From: Cohnella thailandensis
GTDB taxonomy: Bacteria; Bacillota; Bacilli; Paenibacillales; Paenibacillaceae
Reading direction: 5' to 3'
DNA: 64,000 nt
Assembly: GCF_014212135.1 (NCBI RefSeq)
Contig: NZ_JACJVQ010000005.1
Coordinates: 263,702 to 327,701, forward strand
The notes under the pieces were generated by a model. That model searched no databases and was not told the origin of the DNA. It saw only the letters and a list, made by a program, of their open reading frames with translations. The position numbers and the translations under genes are program-made. Shown piece by piece: positions 25,889 through 34,365 of this stretch; position 1 is the stretch's first letter; every line of letters begins with the position of its first letter.

Positions 25889-27024
25889 AGCCGTCCGTGC
25901 TAATCGTCGGCGGAGGAATCATCGGCCTCTCCTGCGCCTTCGAGGCGGCGTCGCGCGGATTCGCCGTAACGGTGCTGGAGCGGGACGGGTTCGGAGGCCA
26001 AGCGTCCGGAGCGGCGGCGGGCATGCTCGCGCCGTTCTCGGAGAACCCGGACGGCCCCGACGCCTTCTTTCGGTTGTGCCTGGACAGCCTCCGGCTTTAC
26101 CCCGAATGGGCGCGCAGAGTAGAAGAGGCTTCCGGAAGGCGCGTCGAATTCCTTCGAACCGGCAGCCTGCAGGTGGCGCTGCATGAAGCCGACGAGCTCC
26201 CATTGGCTCGGCGCATGGAGTGGCAGAGGCCGTTCGGAAGCTTCGCCGAACGGTTGAGCGGCGAGGCACTGCGGAAGCTGGAGCCGGGGCTGACCGGGGA
26301 AGCGGTCTCCGCGCTGTATTGCCCGGAAGAGGGGCACGTTCATGCGCCGAAGCTGGTCGAAGCGCTGGAGCTGGCTTGCCTTCGCGCCGGCGTTCGTCTC
26401 GTCGCGGGGGCGGGCGAGCTGCTGCGCGCGGAGGCGGATGAGAGCTCGGGCGTGCGGGTGACCGCGGCGGCGGCGGGACGTCATGCCGCCGATCTCGCCG
26501 TTTGGTGCACGGGAGCGTGGAGCGGACTGCACGGCGGATGGCTGGGCGCGCCCGTTCCCGTGCACCCGATCCGCGGGCAAATCTGCGCCTACCGCCCGTT
26601 GCCGTGCGACGTTCGCCATATGATCTTTACCTCCCAGGCCTATTGGGTTCGCAAATCGGACGGTAGCCTGGTCTGCGGCGCATCGGAGGATGTCGCCGGA
26701 TTCGATCGGTCCGTTACCGAAGCCGGCATCGGCCGGCTCGTTCGCTGGACCGGCAAGATGTTTCCGGACCTGCGGGGAACGGAACCCGCGCGCCGCTGGG
26801 CGGGACTTCGCCCGGCGACGTTGGACGGATGGCCGCTTCTGGGGCCGCTAGCGTCCATGCCGGGCGTCTTCCTGGCCGCGGGACACTATCGGAACGGCAT
26901 CTTGCTCAGCCCGGCAACGGCAGCCGCCGCTTGCGATTGGCTGGAAGGACGCGTCGGCCGAACCGACGGCAGGCTGGAGCCGTTCTCTCCGGAACGGTTC
27001 TCCGGGGCGAGATCGGGGAGCTAG
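25885..27024 (+). CDS. thiO: Glycine oxidase ThiO
   Basis: A 379-residue FAD enzyme. The N-terminal Rossmann motif is VLIVGGGIIGLSCAFEAASRG, followed by GGQASGAAAGMLAP, and the C-terminal FAD contact AGHYRNGILLSPATA. It oxidises glycine to dehydroglycine for ThiG, the aerobic route that replaces ThiH. ATG 25885 overlaps the thiG stop (ATGA). No thiF or thiD is in this operon. It is the last gene; the pheST promoter begins 10 bases after the stop. Confidence 0.92.
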   Translation: MKPSVLIVGGGIIGLSCAFEAASRGFAVTVLERDGFGGQASGAAAGMLAPFSENPDGPDAFFRLCLDSLRLYPEWARRVEEASGRRVEFLRTGSLQVALHEADELPLARRMEWQRPFGSFAERLSGEALRKLEPGLTGEAVSALYCPEEGHVHAPKLVEALELACLRAGVRLVAGAGELLRAEADESSGVRVTAAAAGRHAADLAVWCTGAWSGLHGGWLGAPVPVHPIRGQICAYRPLPCDVRHMIFTSQAYWVRKSDGSLVCGASEDVAGFDRSVTEAGIGRLVRWTGKMFPDLRGTEPARRWAGLRPATLDGWPLLGPLASMPGVFLAAGHYRNGILLSPATAAAACDWLEGRVGRTDGRLEPFSPERFSGARSGS

Positions 27025-27034
27025 CCTATCCGAC

Positions 27035-27063
27035 TTGCGATCGCCTTGCCGTTCCCCTATAAT
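27035..27063 (+). promoter_or_regulatory. pheST promoter
   Basis: TTGCGA (27035-27040), exactly 17 bases, TATAAT (27058-27063). Confidence 0.75.
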
Positions 27064-27084
27064 AATAGCTAACATTCTCGCAAA

Positions 27085-27368
27085 TGCTGAGATGGAGACA
27101 AGTAAGCAGCGCCTTCTTGCAGGGAGGGAACGCCGGAGACTGGGAGCGTTCCTAAGAAATCAGGCTGCCGAAATTCACTCCGGAGCAGTGCCTTGAACCC
27201 GCGTCGCGCCACGATCGGCGATCCGGCTGTAGAGGATACCGGCAGCGGCCCGTTACGCCGTAAGAGTGGGATTGTTCGTTTGCCGCGCCACGCGGCAGGA
27301 TGGACGATCCAACAAGGGTGGTAACACGGTCCTTCGTCCCTTTTTCGGGAGAGGGCCTTTTTTATTTT
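27085..27368 (+). ncRNA. T-box riboswitch, phenylalanine type
   Basis: A leader of about 280 bases with the T-box sequence AAGGGTGGTAACACGG at 27314-27329. It is followed by a terminator (27328-27364) in which GGTCC-TTCGTCCC pairs with GGGAGAGGGCC before six T. Stem I is visible with the AGAGACTGGGAG distal part. The specifier loop reads GAAATTCAC with TTC (27174-27176), a Phe codon, matching the downstream gene. Uncharged tRNA-Phe would stabilise the antiterminator and allow pheST expression. Confidence 0.92.
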
Positions 27369-27389
27369 CGACGATAAGGAGCGAGCAAG

Positions 27390-28424
27390 ATGAAGGAACG
27401 TCTGGAAGGGCTGCGCGGCGAAGCGCTGGAGCGGCTTAAGGAAGTTAGCGATCCGAATCAGCTGAATGAGCTTAAGGTTCATTATTTGGGCAAAAAAGGC
27501 CAGCTGACGGAGATTCTGCGCGGAATGGGAGGGTTAAGCGCGGAGGAGCGTCCGGTGATCGGACAGGTGGCGAACGAAGTTCGCGCGGCCATCGAAGCCG
27601 TCATCGCCGAGAAGCAGGAAGCGTTCGATCGCGAGGAGACGGCGCGCCGCCTGCGTTCGGAGACGATCGACGTCACGCTGCCGGGCAAGAAGCGCGAAAC
27701 GGGCCTCGTCCACCCTCTGACGAAGGTGACTCAGGAGATCGAGGATATTTTCCTGGGGATGGGTTATTCGATCGCGGAAGGTCCGGAGGTAGAAACCGAC
27801 TTCTACAACTTCGAAGCGCTGAACCTGCCTAAGAACCACCCGGCGCGGGACATGCAGGATTCGTTCTACCTGACCGACGACATCCTGCTGCGCACGCACA
27901 CGTCCCCGGTTCAGATCCGCGCGATGCGCGCCGCCGGCGGCAAGACTCCTCTGAAGGTCATCTGCCCGGGCAAGGTGTATCGCCGCGACGACGACGACGC
28001 GACGCATTCGTTCATGTTCCATCAGATCGAGGGCATCGTCGTCGGCCCGAACATCCGGATGAGCGACCTGAAGGGAACGCTGCTGCAATTCGTTCAGGCG
28101 ATGTACGGCGAGAATACGCAGATTCGCCTTCGCCCGAGCTTCTTCCCGTTCACCGAGCCGAGCGCCGAAGTCGACGTGACGTGCGCGCAATGCGGAGGAC
28201 ACGGCTGCCGGATGTGCAAGCACACCGGCTGGATCGAGATTCTCGGCTGCGGAATGGTGCATCCGAAGGTTCTGGAATACGGCGGCTACGATCCGAAGGA
28301 AGTGACGGGCTTCGCGTTCGGCATGGGCGTCGAGCGCATCGCGCTGCTGAAGTACGACATCGACGACATTCGCCACTTCTATAACAACGACCTGAGATTC
28401 CTCGGGCAGTTCGCCCGATTGTAA
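27390..28424 (+). CDS. pheS: Phenylalanyl-tRNA synthetase alpha subunit
   Basis: A 344-residue class II synthetase subunit of the (alpha-beta)2 enzyme. After an N-terminal coiled-coil arm it shows motif 2-like [20 protein letters not shown] and motif 3-like [16 protein letters not shown], plus [20 protein letters not shown]. Between motifs 2 and 3 is a [17 protein letters not shown] zinc-finger-like segment seen in many Bacillota PheS. AAGGAG precedes the ATG by 8 bases. Confidence 0.97.
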   Translation: MKERLEGLRGEALERLKEVSDPNQLNELKVHYLGKKGQLTEILRGMGGLSAEERPVIGQVANEVRAAIEAVIAEKQEAFDREETARRLRSETIDVTLPGKKRETGLVHPLTKVTQEIEDIFLGMGYSIAEGPEVETDFYNFEALNLPKNHPARDMQDSFYLTDDILLRTHTSPVQIRAMRAAGGKTPLKVICPGKVYRRDDDDATHSFMFHQIEGIVVGPNIRMSDLKGTLLQFVQAMYGENTQIRLRPSFFPFTEPSAEVDVTCAQCGGHGCRMCKHTGWIEILGCGMVHPKVLEYGGYDPKEVTGFAFGMGVERIALLKYDIDDIRHFYNNDLRFLGQFARL

Positions 28425-28452
28425 CGCTAAGGAAAGGAGACGACAACCTATC

Positions 28453-30909
28453 ATGAACGTATCTTATCAATGGCTTAAAGACTATATCGATCTAAGCGGC
28501 ATCGAACCTGCGCAGCTCGCCGAAATGATGACGCGCGGGGGCATCGAGATCGACTCGGTTCCTTCCCGCAACCTGGGCGTCACGCAAGTCGTGGCGGGTC
28601 TCGTCAAGACGAAGGAGAAGCATCCGGACGCCGATAAGCTGAGCGTTTGCACAGTAGACGCCGGCACCGGCGAGGATCTGCAGATCGTCTGCGGAGCGCC
28701 GAACGTAGCGGCCGGGCTGAAGGTCCCGGTGGCCGTGGTCGGAGCGGAGCTGCCGGGCGGTTTGAAAATCAAGCGCGCTAAGCTGAGAGGCGTAGAATCG
28801 CAAGGAATGCTTTGCTCGGCGAAGGAGCTCGGCATCAACGAGAAGCTACTGCCGAAGGAACAGCAGGAAGGCCTGTACATTCTTCCGGCCGACACGAAGA
28901 TCGGAGCCAGCATTCTGGACGTTCTCGCTCTGGACGACTCCATTCTGGAGCTGGACCTGACGCCGAACCGTTCGGATTGCCTCAGCATGCTGGGCGTCGC
29001 TTACGAGGCTTCCGCCCTGACGGGCCGGCCGTTGACGCTGCCGGATCCGGCGATGGAGCTGATCTCTTCCGGCGAATGGGCTTCGGAACGCGTCAAGGTG
29101 AAGATCAGCAATCCGGAGCTGTGCTCGCATTATTCGGCCCGCTACATCCGCGGCGTCAAGATCGGACCTTCGCCTCTGTGGATGCAGAACCGGCTGATCG
29201 CCGCGGGCGTCCGTCCGATCAGCAATATCGTCGACATCACCAACTACGTCATGCTGGAATACGGCCAACCGCTGCACGCGTTCGACGCGGCTAAGGTAGC
29301 CGGAGGACAGATCGACGTGCGCCTGGCCCGCGAAGGCGAAACTCTCGAGACGCTGGACGGCAAGGAACGCAGCCTAGAGCCGCATATGCTGCTTATCGCG
29401 GATGCGGAGAAGCCGATCGCGCTGGCCGGCGTCATGGGCGGCCTCAACTCCGAAGTGACGGACGACACCGTGGATATCATTCTGGAGTCCGCGCGTTTCG
29501 ACGGAGGATCGGTTCGCCGCACGTCGAGACAGCTCGGTCTGCGCTCCGAAGCTTCGGCGCGCTTCGAGAAGGAAGTCGATCCGGGTCGCGTCCTGGAGGC
29601 GCTCGATCGCGCGGCCGTCCTCATGGCGAAATACGCCGGAGGCGAAGTGCTGGACGGAGCGGTTCAAGCCGGCGCGGCGAACGTCGAGCCCGTCGTCGTG
29701 AAGATCGGTCTCGATCGCATCAACAGCTTCCTCGGAACGCGGATTCCGTCGCTCGAGGTGAAGACGATCTGGTCCCGCCTGCAGTTCCAGGCGGTCGAAA
29801 CCGCGGAATCGGAATGGCAAGTCACGGTGCCGTCCCGCCGCAACGGCATCAGCCGCGACGTCGATCTGATCGAGGAAGTCGCTCGCCTGCACGGGTACGA
29901 CGAGATTCCGACGACGCCGATCGAAGGACCGACGACGACCGGAGCGCTGACGAAGCCGCAAGCGGTTCGCCGGGAATTGCGCAAGCTGCTTGCCGCGGCG
30001 GGATTGTTCGAGGCGATCTCCTACAATGTCGTTTCTCCGCAGCGGGCCGCGTTGTTCCCTCAACTGAACGGAAGCGCGGAGGGCGCCAAGCCGATTCCGC
30101 TCGCGATGCCGATGAGCGAGGAGCGCAGCGTGCTCCGCACGGTGCTGCTGCCGAGCCTGCTGGAAGCGGCCGCTTATAACCAAGCGCGCAAGACGAACGA
30201 CGTGGCTCTGTTCGAGATCGCGAACGTGTTCCACTCGGACGAAACGGCGCTCACCAAGCTGCCGACCGAGAAGACCCGCGTCGCGCTGCTGCTTACCGGC
30301 AATCGCGTGTCCTCCGCTTGGAACCGCCAATCGGAGAAGGTCGACTTCTACGACGCGAAGGGCATCCTGGATTCCGTCTTCGAGCGCTTCGGGTTGGCGG
30401 ATCGTATCGCGTATTCGGCGGCTCAGCCGGAGCACTTCCATCCGGGACGCACGGCCGAGCTGAAGCTTGAGCGGGACGGGGGATCCGTATCGATCGGTTA
30501 CGTCGGCCAGCTGCATCCCGACCTGCAGCGCGAGTTCGACCTTGGGGACACCTTCGTCGCCGAGATCGAGCTTGCCGCGTTGTACGATCATGTAGATGCC
30601 TCGATCAAGTACCGCACGCTGCCGCGTTATCCTTCCGTCGAACGGGATTTGGCCGTCGTCGTCGGCCGCGAGGTCGAAGGAGGAGCTCTGGTCGCGGCGA
30701 TCGAGGAAGCGGCCGGCGAGCTGCTCGAGTCGGCCGGGGTATTCGACGTGTATACCGGGGAGCGGCTCGGGACGGAGAAGAAAAGCGTCGCGCTATCGAC
30801 CGTTTACCGCCATCCGGAGCGCACGCTGACGGACGAAGAAGTGACGGAAGCTCATAACCGCGTATTGACAAAATTGGAACAAACTTTCGGAGCCGAACTT
30901 CGAAAATAA
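28453..30909 (+). CDS. pheT: Phenylalanyl-tRNA synthetase beta subunit
   Basis: An 818-residue beta subunit of full length. The N-terminal tRNA-binding domain (about 40-150) has HPDADKLSVCTVD and CGAPNV. B3/B4 editing and B5 domains follow (RYIRGVKIGPSPLWMQNRL, VDITNYVMLEYGQPLHAFD). The C-terminal FDX-ACB domain (about 724-817) has PRYPSVERDLAVVV and the ending TDEEVTEAHNRVLTKLEQTFGAELR. It lies 28 bases after pheS. The next gene, ZapA-like, keeps the usual pheT-zapA neighbourhood. Confidence 0.97.
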   Translation: MNVSYQWLKDYIDLSGIEPAQLAEMMTRGGIEIDSVPSRNLGVTQVVAGLVKTKEKHPDADKLSVCTVDAGTGEDLQIVCGAPNVAAGLKVPVAVVGAELPGGLKIKRAKLRGVESQGMLCSAKELGINEKLLPKEQQEGLYILPADTKIGASILDVLALDDSILELDLTPNRSDCLSMLGVAYEASALTGRPLTLPDPAMELISSGEWASERVKVKISNPELCSHYSARYIRGVKIGPSPLWMQNRLIAAGVRPISNIVDITNYVMLEYGQPLHAFDAAKVAGGQIDVRLAREGETLETLDGKERSLEPHMLLIADAEKPIALAGVMGGLNSEVTDDTVDIILESARFDGGSVRRTSRQLGLRSEASARFEKEVDPGRVLEALDRAAVLMAKYAGGEVLDGAVQAGAANVEPVVVKIGLDRINSFLGTRIPSLEVKTIWSRLQFQAVETAESEWQVTVPSRRNGISRDVDLIEEVARLHGYDEIPTTPIEGPTTTGALTKPQAVRRELRKLLAAAGLFEAISYNVVSPQRAALFPQLNGSAEGAKPIPLAMPMSEERSVLRTVLLPSLLEAAAYNQARKTNDVALFEIANVFHSDETALTKLPTEKTRVALLLTGNRVSSAWNRQSEKVDFYDAKGILDSVFERFGLADRIAYSAAQPEHFHPGRTAELKLERDGGSVSIGYVGQLHPDLQREFDLGDTFVAEIELAALYDHVDASIKYRTLPRYPSVERDLAVVVGREVEGGALVAAIEEAAGELLESAGVFDVYTGERLGTEKKSVALSTVYRHPERTLTDEEVTEAHNRVLTKLEQTFGAELRK

Positions 30910-31043
30910 GCAGGAAACTTTTTGAACCGCAGCGAATACATCATGACGCAAAGCAATAGGCGTTCCGATTCTAGCGCGGAGCGTCGGCCGCGCGCAGATG
31001 GATTCGCTGCGATTTTTCATATAGATACTGGGAGGTACAAACC

Positions 31044-34000
31044 GTGAATGCTGATGATCGTACTCGCGTAACGGTTGACATATATGGGACGCAATATACG
31101 CTGACGGGCCATTCGAACCCCGATCACATGCGGCGTGTCGCCTCCATGGTGAACGAGCAGATGTTCAAGATCTCCAACGGTTCGCCGCGCTTGGATTTGT
31201 CCAAGCTCGGCGTGCTCGCTTCCGTCAACATGGCGGACGAGCTTCTTCGCCTTCGCCGGGAGAACGAGCGGCTGCTGCACGAGGAAGCCGAGAGAATCCG
31301 GCTGTCCGAGGAACTGCTCAAGCTGGGAAGCGAGCTGTCGGCCGTCAAAGAGCGCGGCGAGCGGGAGCTCGAAGCTCTCAGGCAACAGAGCCGGCTCGAG
31401 TTGGAAGCGCTCCGCGAAACCAACCAGCAGACGGTCGATTCTCTCATCGAGAGCAATCAGCAGACGATCGATTCGCTGGTCGAGAGCAACCAGCAAGAGG
31501 TGGACTCTCTGATCGAGAGCCATCGCACCGAGCTGGAATCCGTTCGGAAGCAGCATGCTGCCGCCTTGGACAAGCTTAAAGCCGAGAACGAAGAGCTTCT
31601 GGAACAGACGACCCTCGAATATAACGAGCTTCTGGAAGCGGAGCGTTCCGAGAAGGAGTCGAAGCTCGAGCAAGCGCGTCTGGCCCGCGAGGCCGAGGTC
31701 GCCGCGCTTCGGGAAGCCGCGGAGCTGCGGGAGCGGGAGCTGAAGGAGACCTCGGAACGGCGGGAGCAAGAGTTGATGGAAGCCGCGGCGCTGCGGGAGA
31801 GAGAACTGACGGAAACCGCGGAGCTGGAGCGCCAAGCGCTTCTGGAGGAATCCCTTCGGAAGCAGCAGGAGCTGCGGGAGTCCGCGGATTCGGCTCTCCG
31901 CGAGCTTCGCGAGCAGGCCGAGAAGGATCAGAACGAGCTGTTGGCCGCGGCGGAGCTCGAGCTGTCCGGCGTCCGTTCGGAGCTCGAGGGCAAGCTGAAC
32001 GCGGTTCAAGGCGATCTTGCCGCGAGCGCGTCCGAGCGGGAGCGGCTGGAAGCGAGGCTTAAAGAGGCGGAATCCGCCTATAAGCAAGAGCTTAGCGAGC
32101 TCGAGAGCAAGCTGGAGCGAACGCAAGCGGAGCATGAGAAGGAGAGAACCGAGATTATCGCCGCTTCCGAAGCGAAGCTGGCCGAGCTGACGCGCGAGCA
32201 TACGAACGAGATTACGGCGCTTACTTCCGAGCATGACGACATCGTTCATCTGCTGACCTCTTCTCGCGAGGAAGAGCTTCAGTCCGTTCGCGCCGAATAC
32301 GAGGCGAAGCTGCAAGCGCTGACGGCATCGCTGGAGGAAGAGCGGCAAGCCGCCCGATCCGAGCGCGAGACGGCCGTTCAAGAGATTCGCTCCGAATACG
32401 AGCGGATTCTTCATACGGTGCGGGCCGAGCACGAGGAGGCCTTGCTCGCGGTTCAAATCGAGCAGGAAGAGAAGCTTCAGCAGGCGCTCGCCGAGAAGGA
32501 AGCCGCGCTTGAGGCGGTTCGGACCGGCCATGAAGAGAAGCTGAAGGAGCTCGAAGAGGCGCGCGTTAAGCTGGAAGAAGCGCTGCTCGCCGCTCGCAGC
32601 GAGCACGAGGAAGCATTGCAGTCCGTTCGTTCCGGGCACGAGGAAGCTCTGCAATCCGTTCGTTCCGAGCAAGAGAAAATCCTGCAGGCTGCTCGCTCCG
32701 AGCACGAAGAAGCCCTCCTGTCCGCTATCGTCGAGCATGAGGCTGTCCTTCAGGAAGCGATCTCGGAAAGAGATGCCGCCCGCGAAGCGGTTCGAGCCGA
32801 ACGGGAAGCGAAGGAGGCCGCGCTTGAAGCGGCCCGTTCCGAGCTCGAGTCGAAGCTCGCGGCGCTGTCCGCCGAATACGAAGGCAAGCTCGACGAAGAA
32901 CGCGCGATCCTGACGGCAAGAGCGGAAGCGCTGCTGACGGAATACTCGGCGTTGCTCGAGAAGACGCAGCAGGAGCAATCCGGCAAGCTGGAGCAGCTGG
33001 AACGAGAGCATCGCCGGCAGCTGGAAGCCCTGGAGGCGGAGCATGCCAAGGCGCTCGAAGCGAAGCAGAAGGAGCTGGACGCGCGAATCGTCTCGCTGGA
33101 ATCCGAGAAGGATTCCGTCCTTTACGAGCAGCTTGAGGAATTCGAGGCCGTTCGGAACGCGCTGCGAACGGAGCATCAGGCGGAAGTGGACGCCTTGAAG
33201 GCCGCGCAATTGTCGGAGCGGGACCAATGGCAGCTGGCCGTCGAGAAGCTGGAGCTCCGATGCCTGGAGCTTCGGCAATTGGCGGAAGAGACCGAACGGG
33301 CGCTCGAATCCGCGAGGCAGGAGGCCTCCTCATTGCTCCAAACGGAGCTCGAGACGAGAGAGCTGCTGGAGCAACGGCTTGCCGAACAAGAGCAGCTTCT
33401 AGGCGGTCTCGCCGAGAGCGAGCAAGAAGCGCGGAAGCGCTCAAGCGAGTTGGAAGCGACGCTGTCCGAACTCGAGAGCCGTCTCCGGGAGCAGGCTTCG
33501 CGCCTGGCGGAAGAGCGTGCCGCGCGGGAGAACGCGGAGAAGCATCTCGAAGAGACGAACGGACTGCTCGACGAGCTAGCCGATCAGGAGCAAGGGGTTC
33601 ACCAGCGCCAACGGGCGTTGGAGGAGAAGCTAAGCGACCTCGAGCGCGGCAAGGAAGAGCTGGAAGCGAAGCTGGAGTCCGCGATAGCGGCCCGTCAGTC
33701 GGCCGAGCGGTCGCTGGAAGAGCAGAGAGCCCAGCTGTCCGAGCTTGGCGATAGGGAACGGGCGGCAAGGGAAGCCGCTTCGAGGTTGTCGGCGCAGCAG
33801 CCGGAGCTGGAGCGCAGAGTCGAAGAACTCCTTCGGGAGCTTGACCGCCGGAAGGAAGCGGCGGCTCATGCGGAGAGAGAGCTGGAGATCGCCCGGGCTC
33901 AAGCGGCTGCCGTCGAATCGCTGGAAGGCCAGCGCCAAGCCGAGCTGGAGCTGCTCCAGACGGAGAGAGCAACCGAGTTGGCCAAGCTTCGCGCTCGCCA

Positions 34001-34217
34001 TCAAGAGGAGATCGAGTCTCTCCGTTCTCAGTTGGACGAAGAGCTCGCCCTCCGTCTGGCCGAGGCGGCGGAGGATAAAGGCAACGACGAAGAGATCGAG
34101 AGGCTGAATGCCGAGCTTCAGTCCATCCGAAGGGAGCATGAAGCTCTCCTCGTGGAATATTCGAAGCTTCAGAACGAATATAACGAATGGATCGACATGC
34201 TGGAGACGGAGACGTAA
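31044..34217 (+). CDS. zapA: Giant ZapA-domain coiled-coil protein
   Basis: A 1057-residue protein. Residues about 5-80 are a ZapA domain: RVTVDIYGTQYTLTGHSNPD, HMRRVASMVNEQM and DLSKLGVLASVNMADELLRL follow the FtsZ-ring protein ZapA closely. ZapA normally ends after 85-130 residues. Here an uninterrupted charged coiled coil of more than 900 residues, rich in Glu, Ala, Leu, Arg and Gln, follows. Two stretches have clear 11-residue repeats: TVDSLIESNQQ-type (about 130-163) and HEEALQSVRSG-type (about 515-590). Only one Cys, no Trp-rich or membrane segment, no signal peptide. GTG 31044 follows GGGAGG by 7 bases. Position after pheT supports the ZapA identity. It could bridge the division ring to a distant structure; that is inference. 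Confidence 0.85.
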   Translation: MNADDRTRVTVDIYGTQYTLTGHSNPDHMRRVASMVNEQMFKISNGSPRLDLSKLGVLASVNMADELLRLRRENERLLHEEAERIRLSEELLKLGSELSAVKERGERELEALRQQSRLELEALRETNQQTVDSLIESNQQTIDSLVESNQQEVDSLIESHRTELESVRKQHAAALDKLKAENEELLEQTTLEYNELLEAERSEKESKLEQARLAREAEVAALREAAELRERELKETSERREQELMEAAALRERELTETAELERQALLEESLRKQQELRESADSALRELREQAEKDQNELLAAAELELSGVRSELEGKLNAVQGDLAASASERERLEARLKEAESAYKQELSELESKLERTQAEHEKERTEIIAASEAKLAELTREHTNEITALTSEHDDIVHLLTSSREEELQSVRAEYEAKLQALTASLEEERQAARSERETAVQEIRSEYERILHTVRAEHEEALLAVQIEQEEKLQQALAEKEAALEAVRTGHEEKLKELEEARVKLEEALLAARSEHEEALQSVRSGHEEALQSVRSEQEKILQAARSEHEEALLSAIVEHEAVLQEAISERDAAREAVRAEREAKEAALEAARSELESKLAALSAEYEGKLDEERAILTARAEALLTEYSALLEKTQQEQSGKLEQLEREHRRQLEALEAEHAKALEAKQKELDARIVSLESEKDSVLYEQLEEFEAVRNALRTEHQAEVDALKAAQLSERDQWQLAVEKLELRCLELRQLAEETERALESARQEASSLLQTELETRELLEQRLAEQEQLLGGLAESEQEARKRSSELEATLSELESRLREQASRLAEERAARENAEKHLEETNGLLDELADQEQGVHQRQRALEEKLSDLERGKEELEAKLESAIAARQSAERSLEEQRAQLSELGDRERAAREAASRLSAQQPELERRVEELLRELDRRKEAAAHAERELEIARAQAAAVESLEGQRQAELELLQTERATELAKLRARHQEEIESLRSQLDEELALRLAEAAEDKGNDEEIERLNAELQSIRREHEALLVEYSKLQNEYNEWIDMLETET

Positions 34218-34231
34218 TCTCCGAATGGATT

Positions 34232-34276
34232 CCGAAGGACGCCCCTTTCGCGAGAGCGATAGCGGGCGTCCTTCGG
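34232..34276 (+). terminator. Hairpin terminator after the ZapA-like gene
   Basis: A perfect 13-bp stem, CCGAAGGACGCCC (34232-34244) with GGGCGTCCTTCGG (34264-34276), then TTCTAT. The T-run is weak. Confidence 0.6.
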
Positions 34277-34293
34277 TTCTATCGGGGTTCCGC

Positions 34294-34340
34294 TGGACGA
34301 ATTGTTCGATCCCGCTTACAATTGAAAATGATTCTCAATA
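34294..34340 (+). promoter_or_regulatory. Promoter with Fur box for the Btr-like regulator
   Basis: TGGACG (34294-34299), 17 bases, TACAAT (34317-34322). Overlapping the start region, TGAAAATGATTCTCA (34323-34337) matches the 7-1-7 Fur consensus TGATAATNATTATCA at most positions. Confidence 0.75.
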
Positions 34341-34365
34341 AAATCACGTCATGCGGAGGAGCGCG

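Noticed and set aside
30943..31047. 34-codon frame between pheT and the ZapA-like gene
   Set aside because: No ribosome binding site and Arg/Ser-rich composition typical of a chance frame in this GC-rich DNA.
31017..33278. Long minus-strand open frame of 753 codons opposite the ZapA-like gene
   Set aside because: It is the antisense of a Glu/Leu/Arg-rich coiled coil, so it is Leu/Arg-rich with no motif; the plus strand has the ZapA domain, a ribosome binding site and conserved context.
31044..34217. SMC or MukB-like chromosome protein
   Set aside because: No Walker A/B or hinge domain; only the N-terminal ZapA domain is recognisable.
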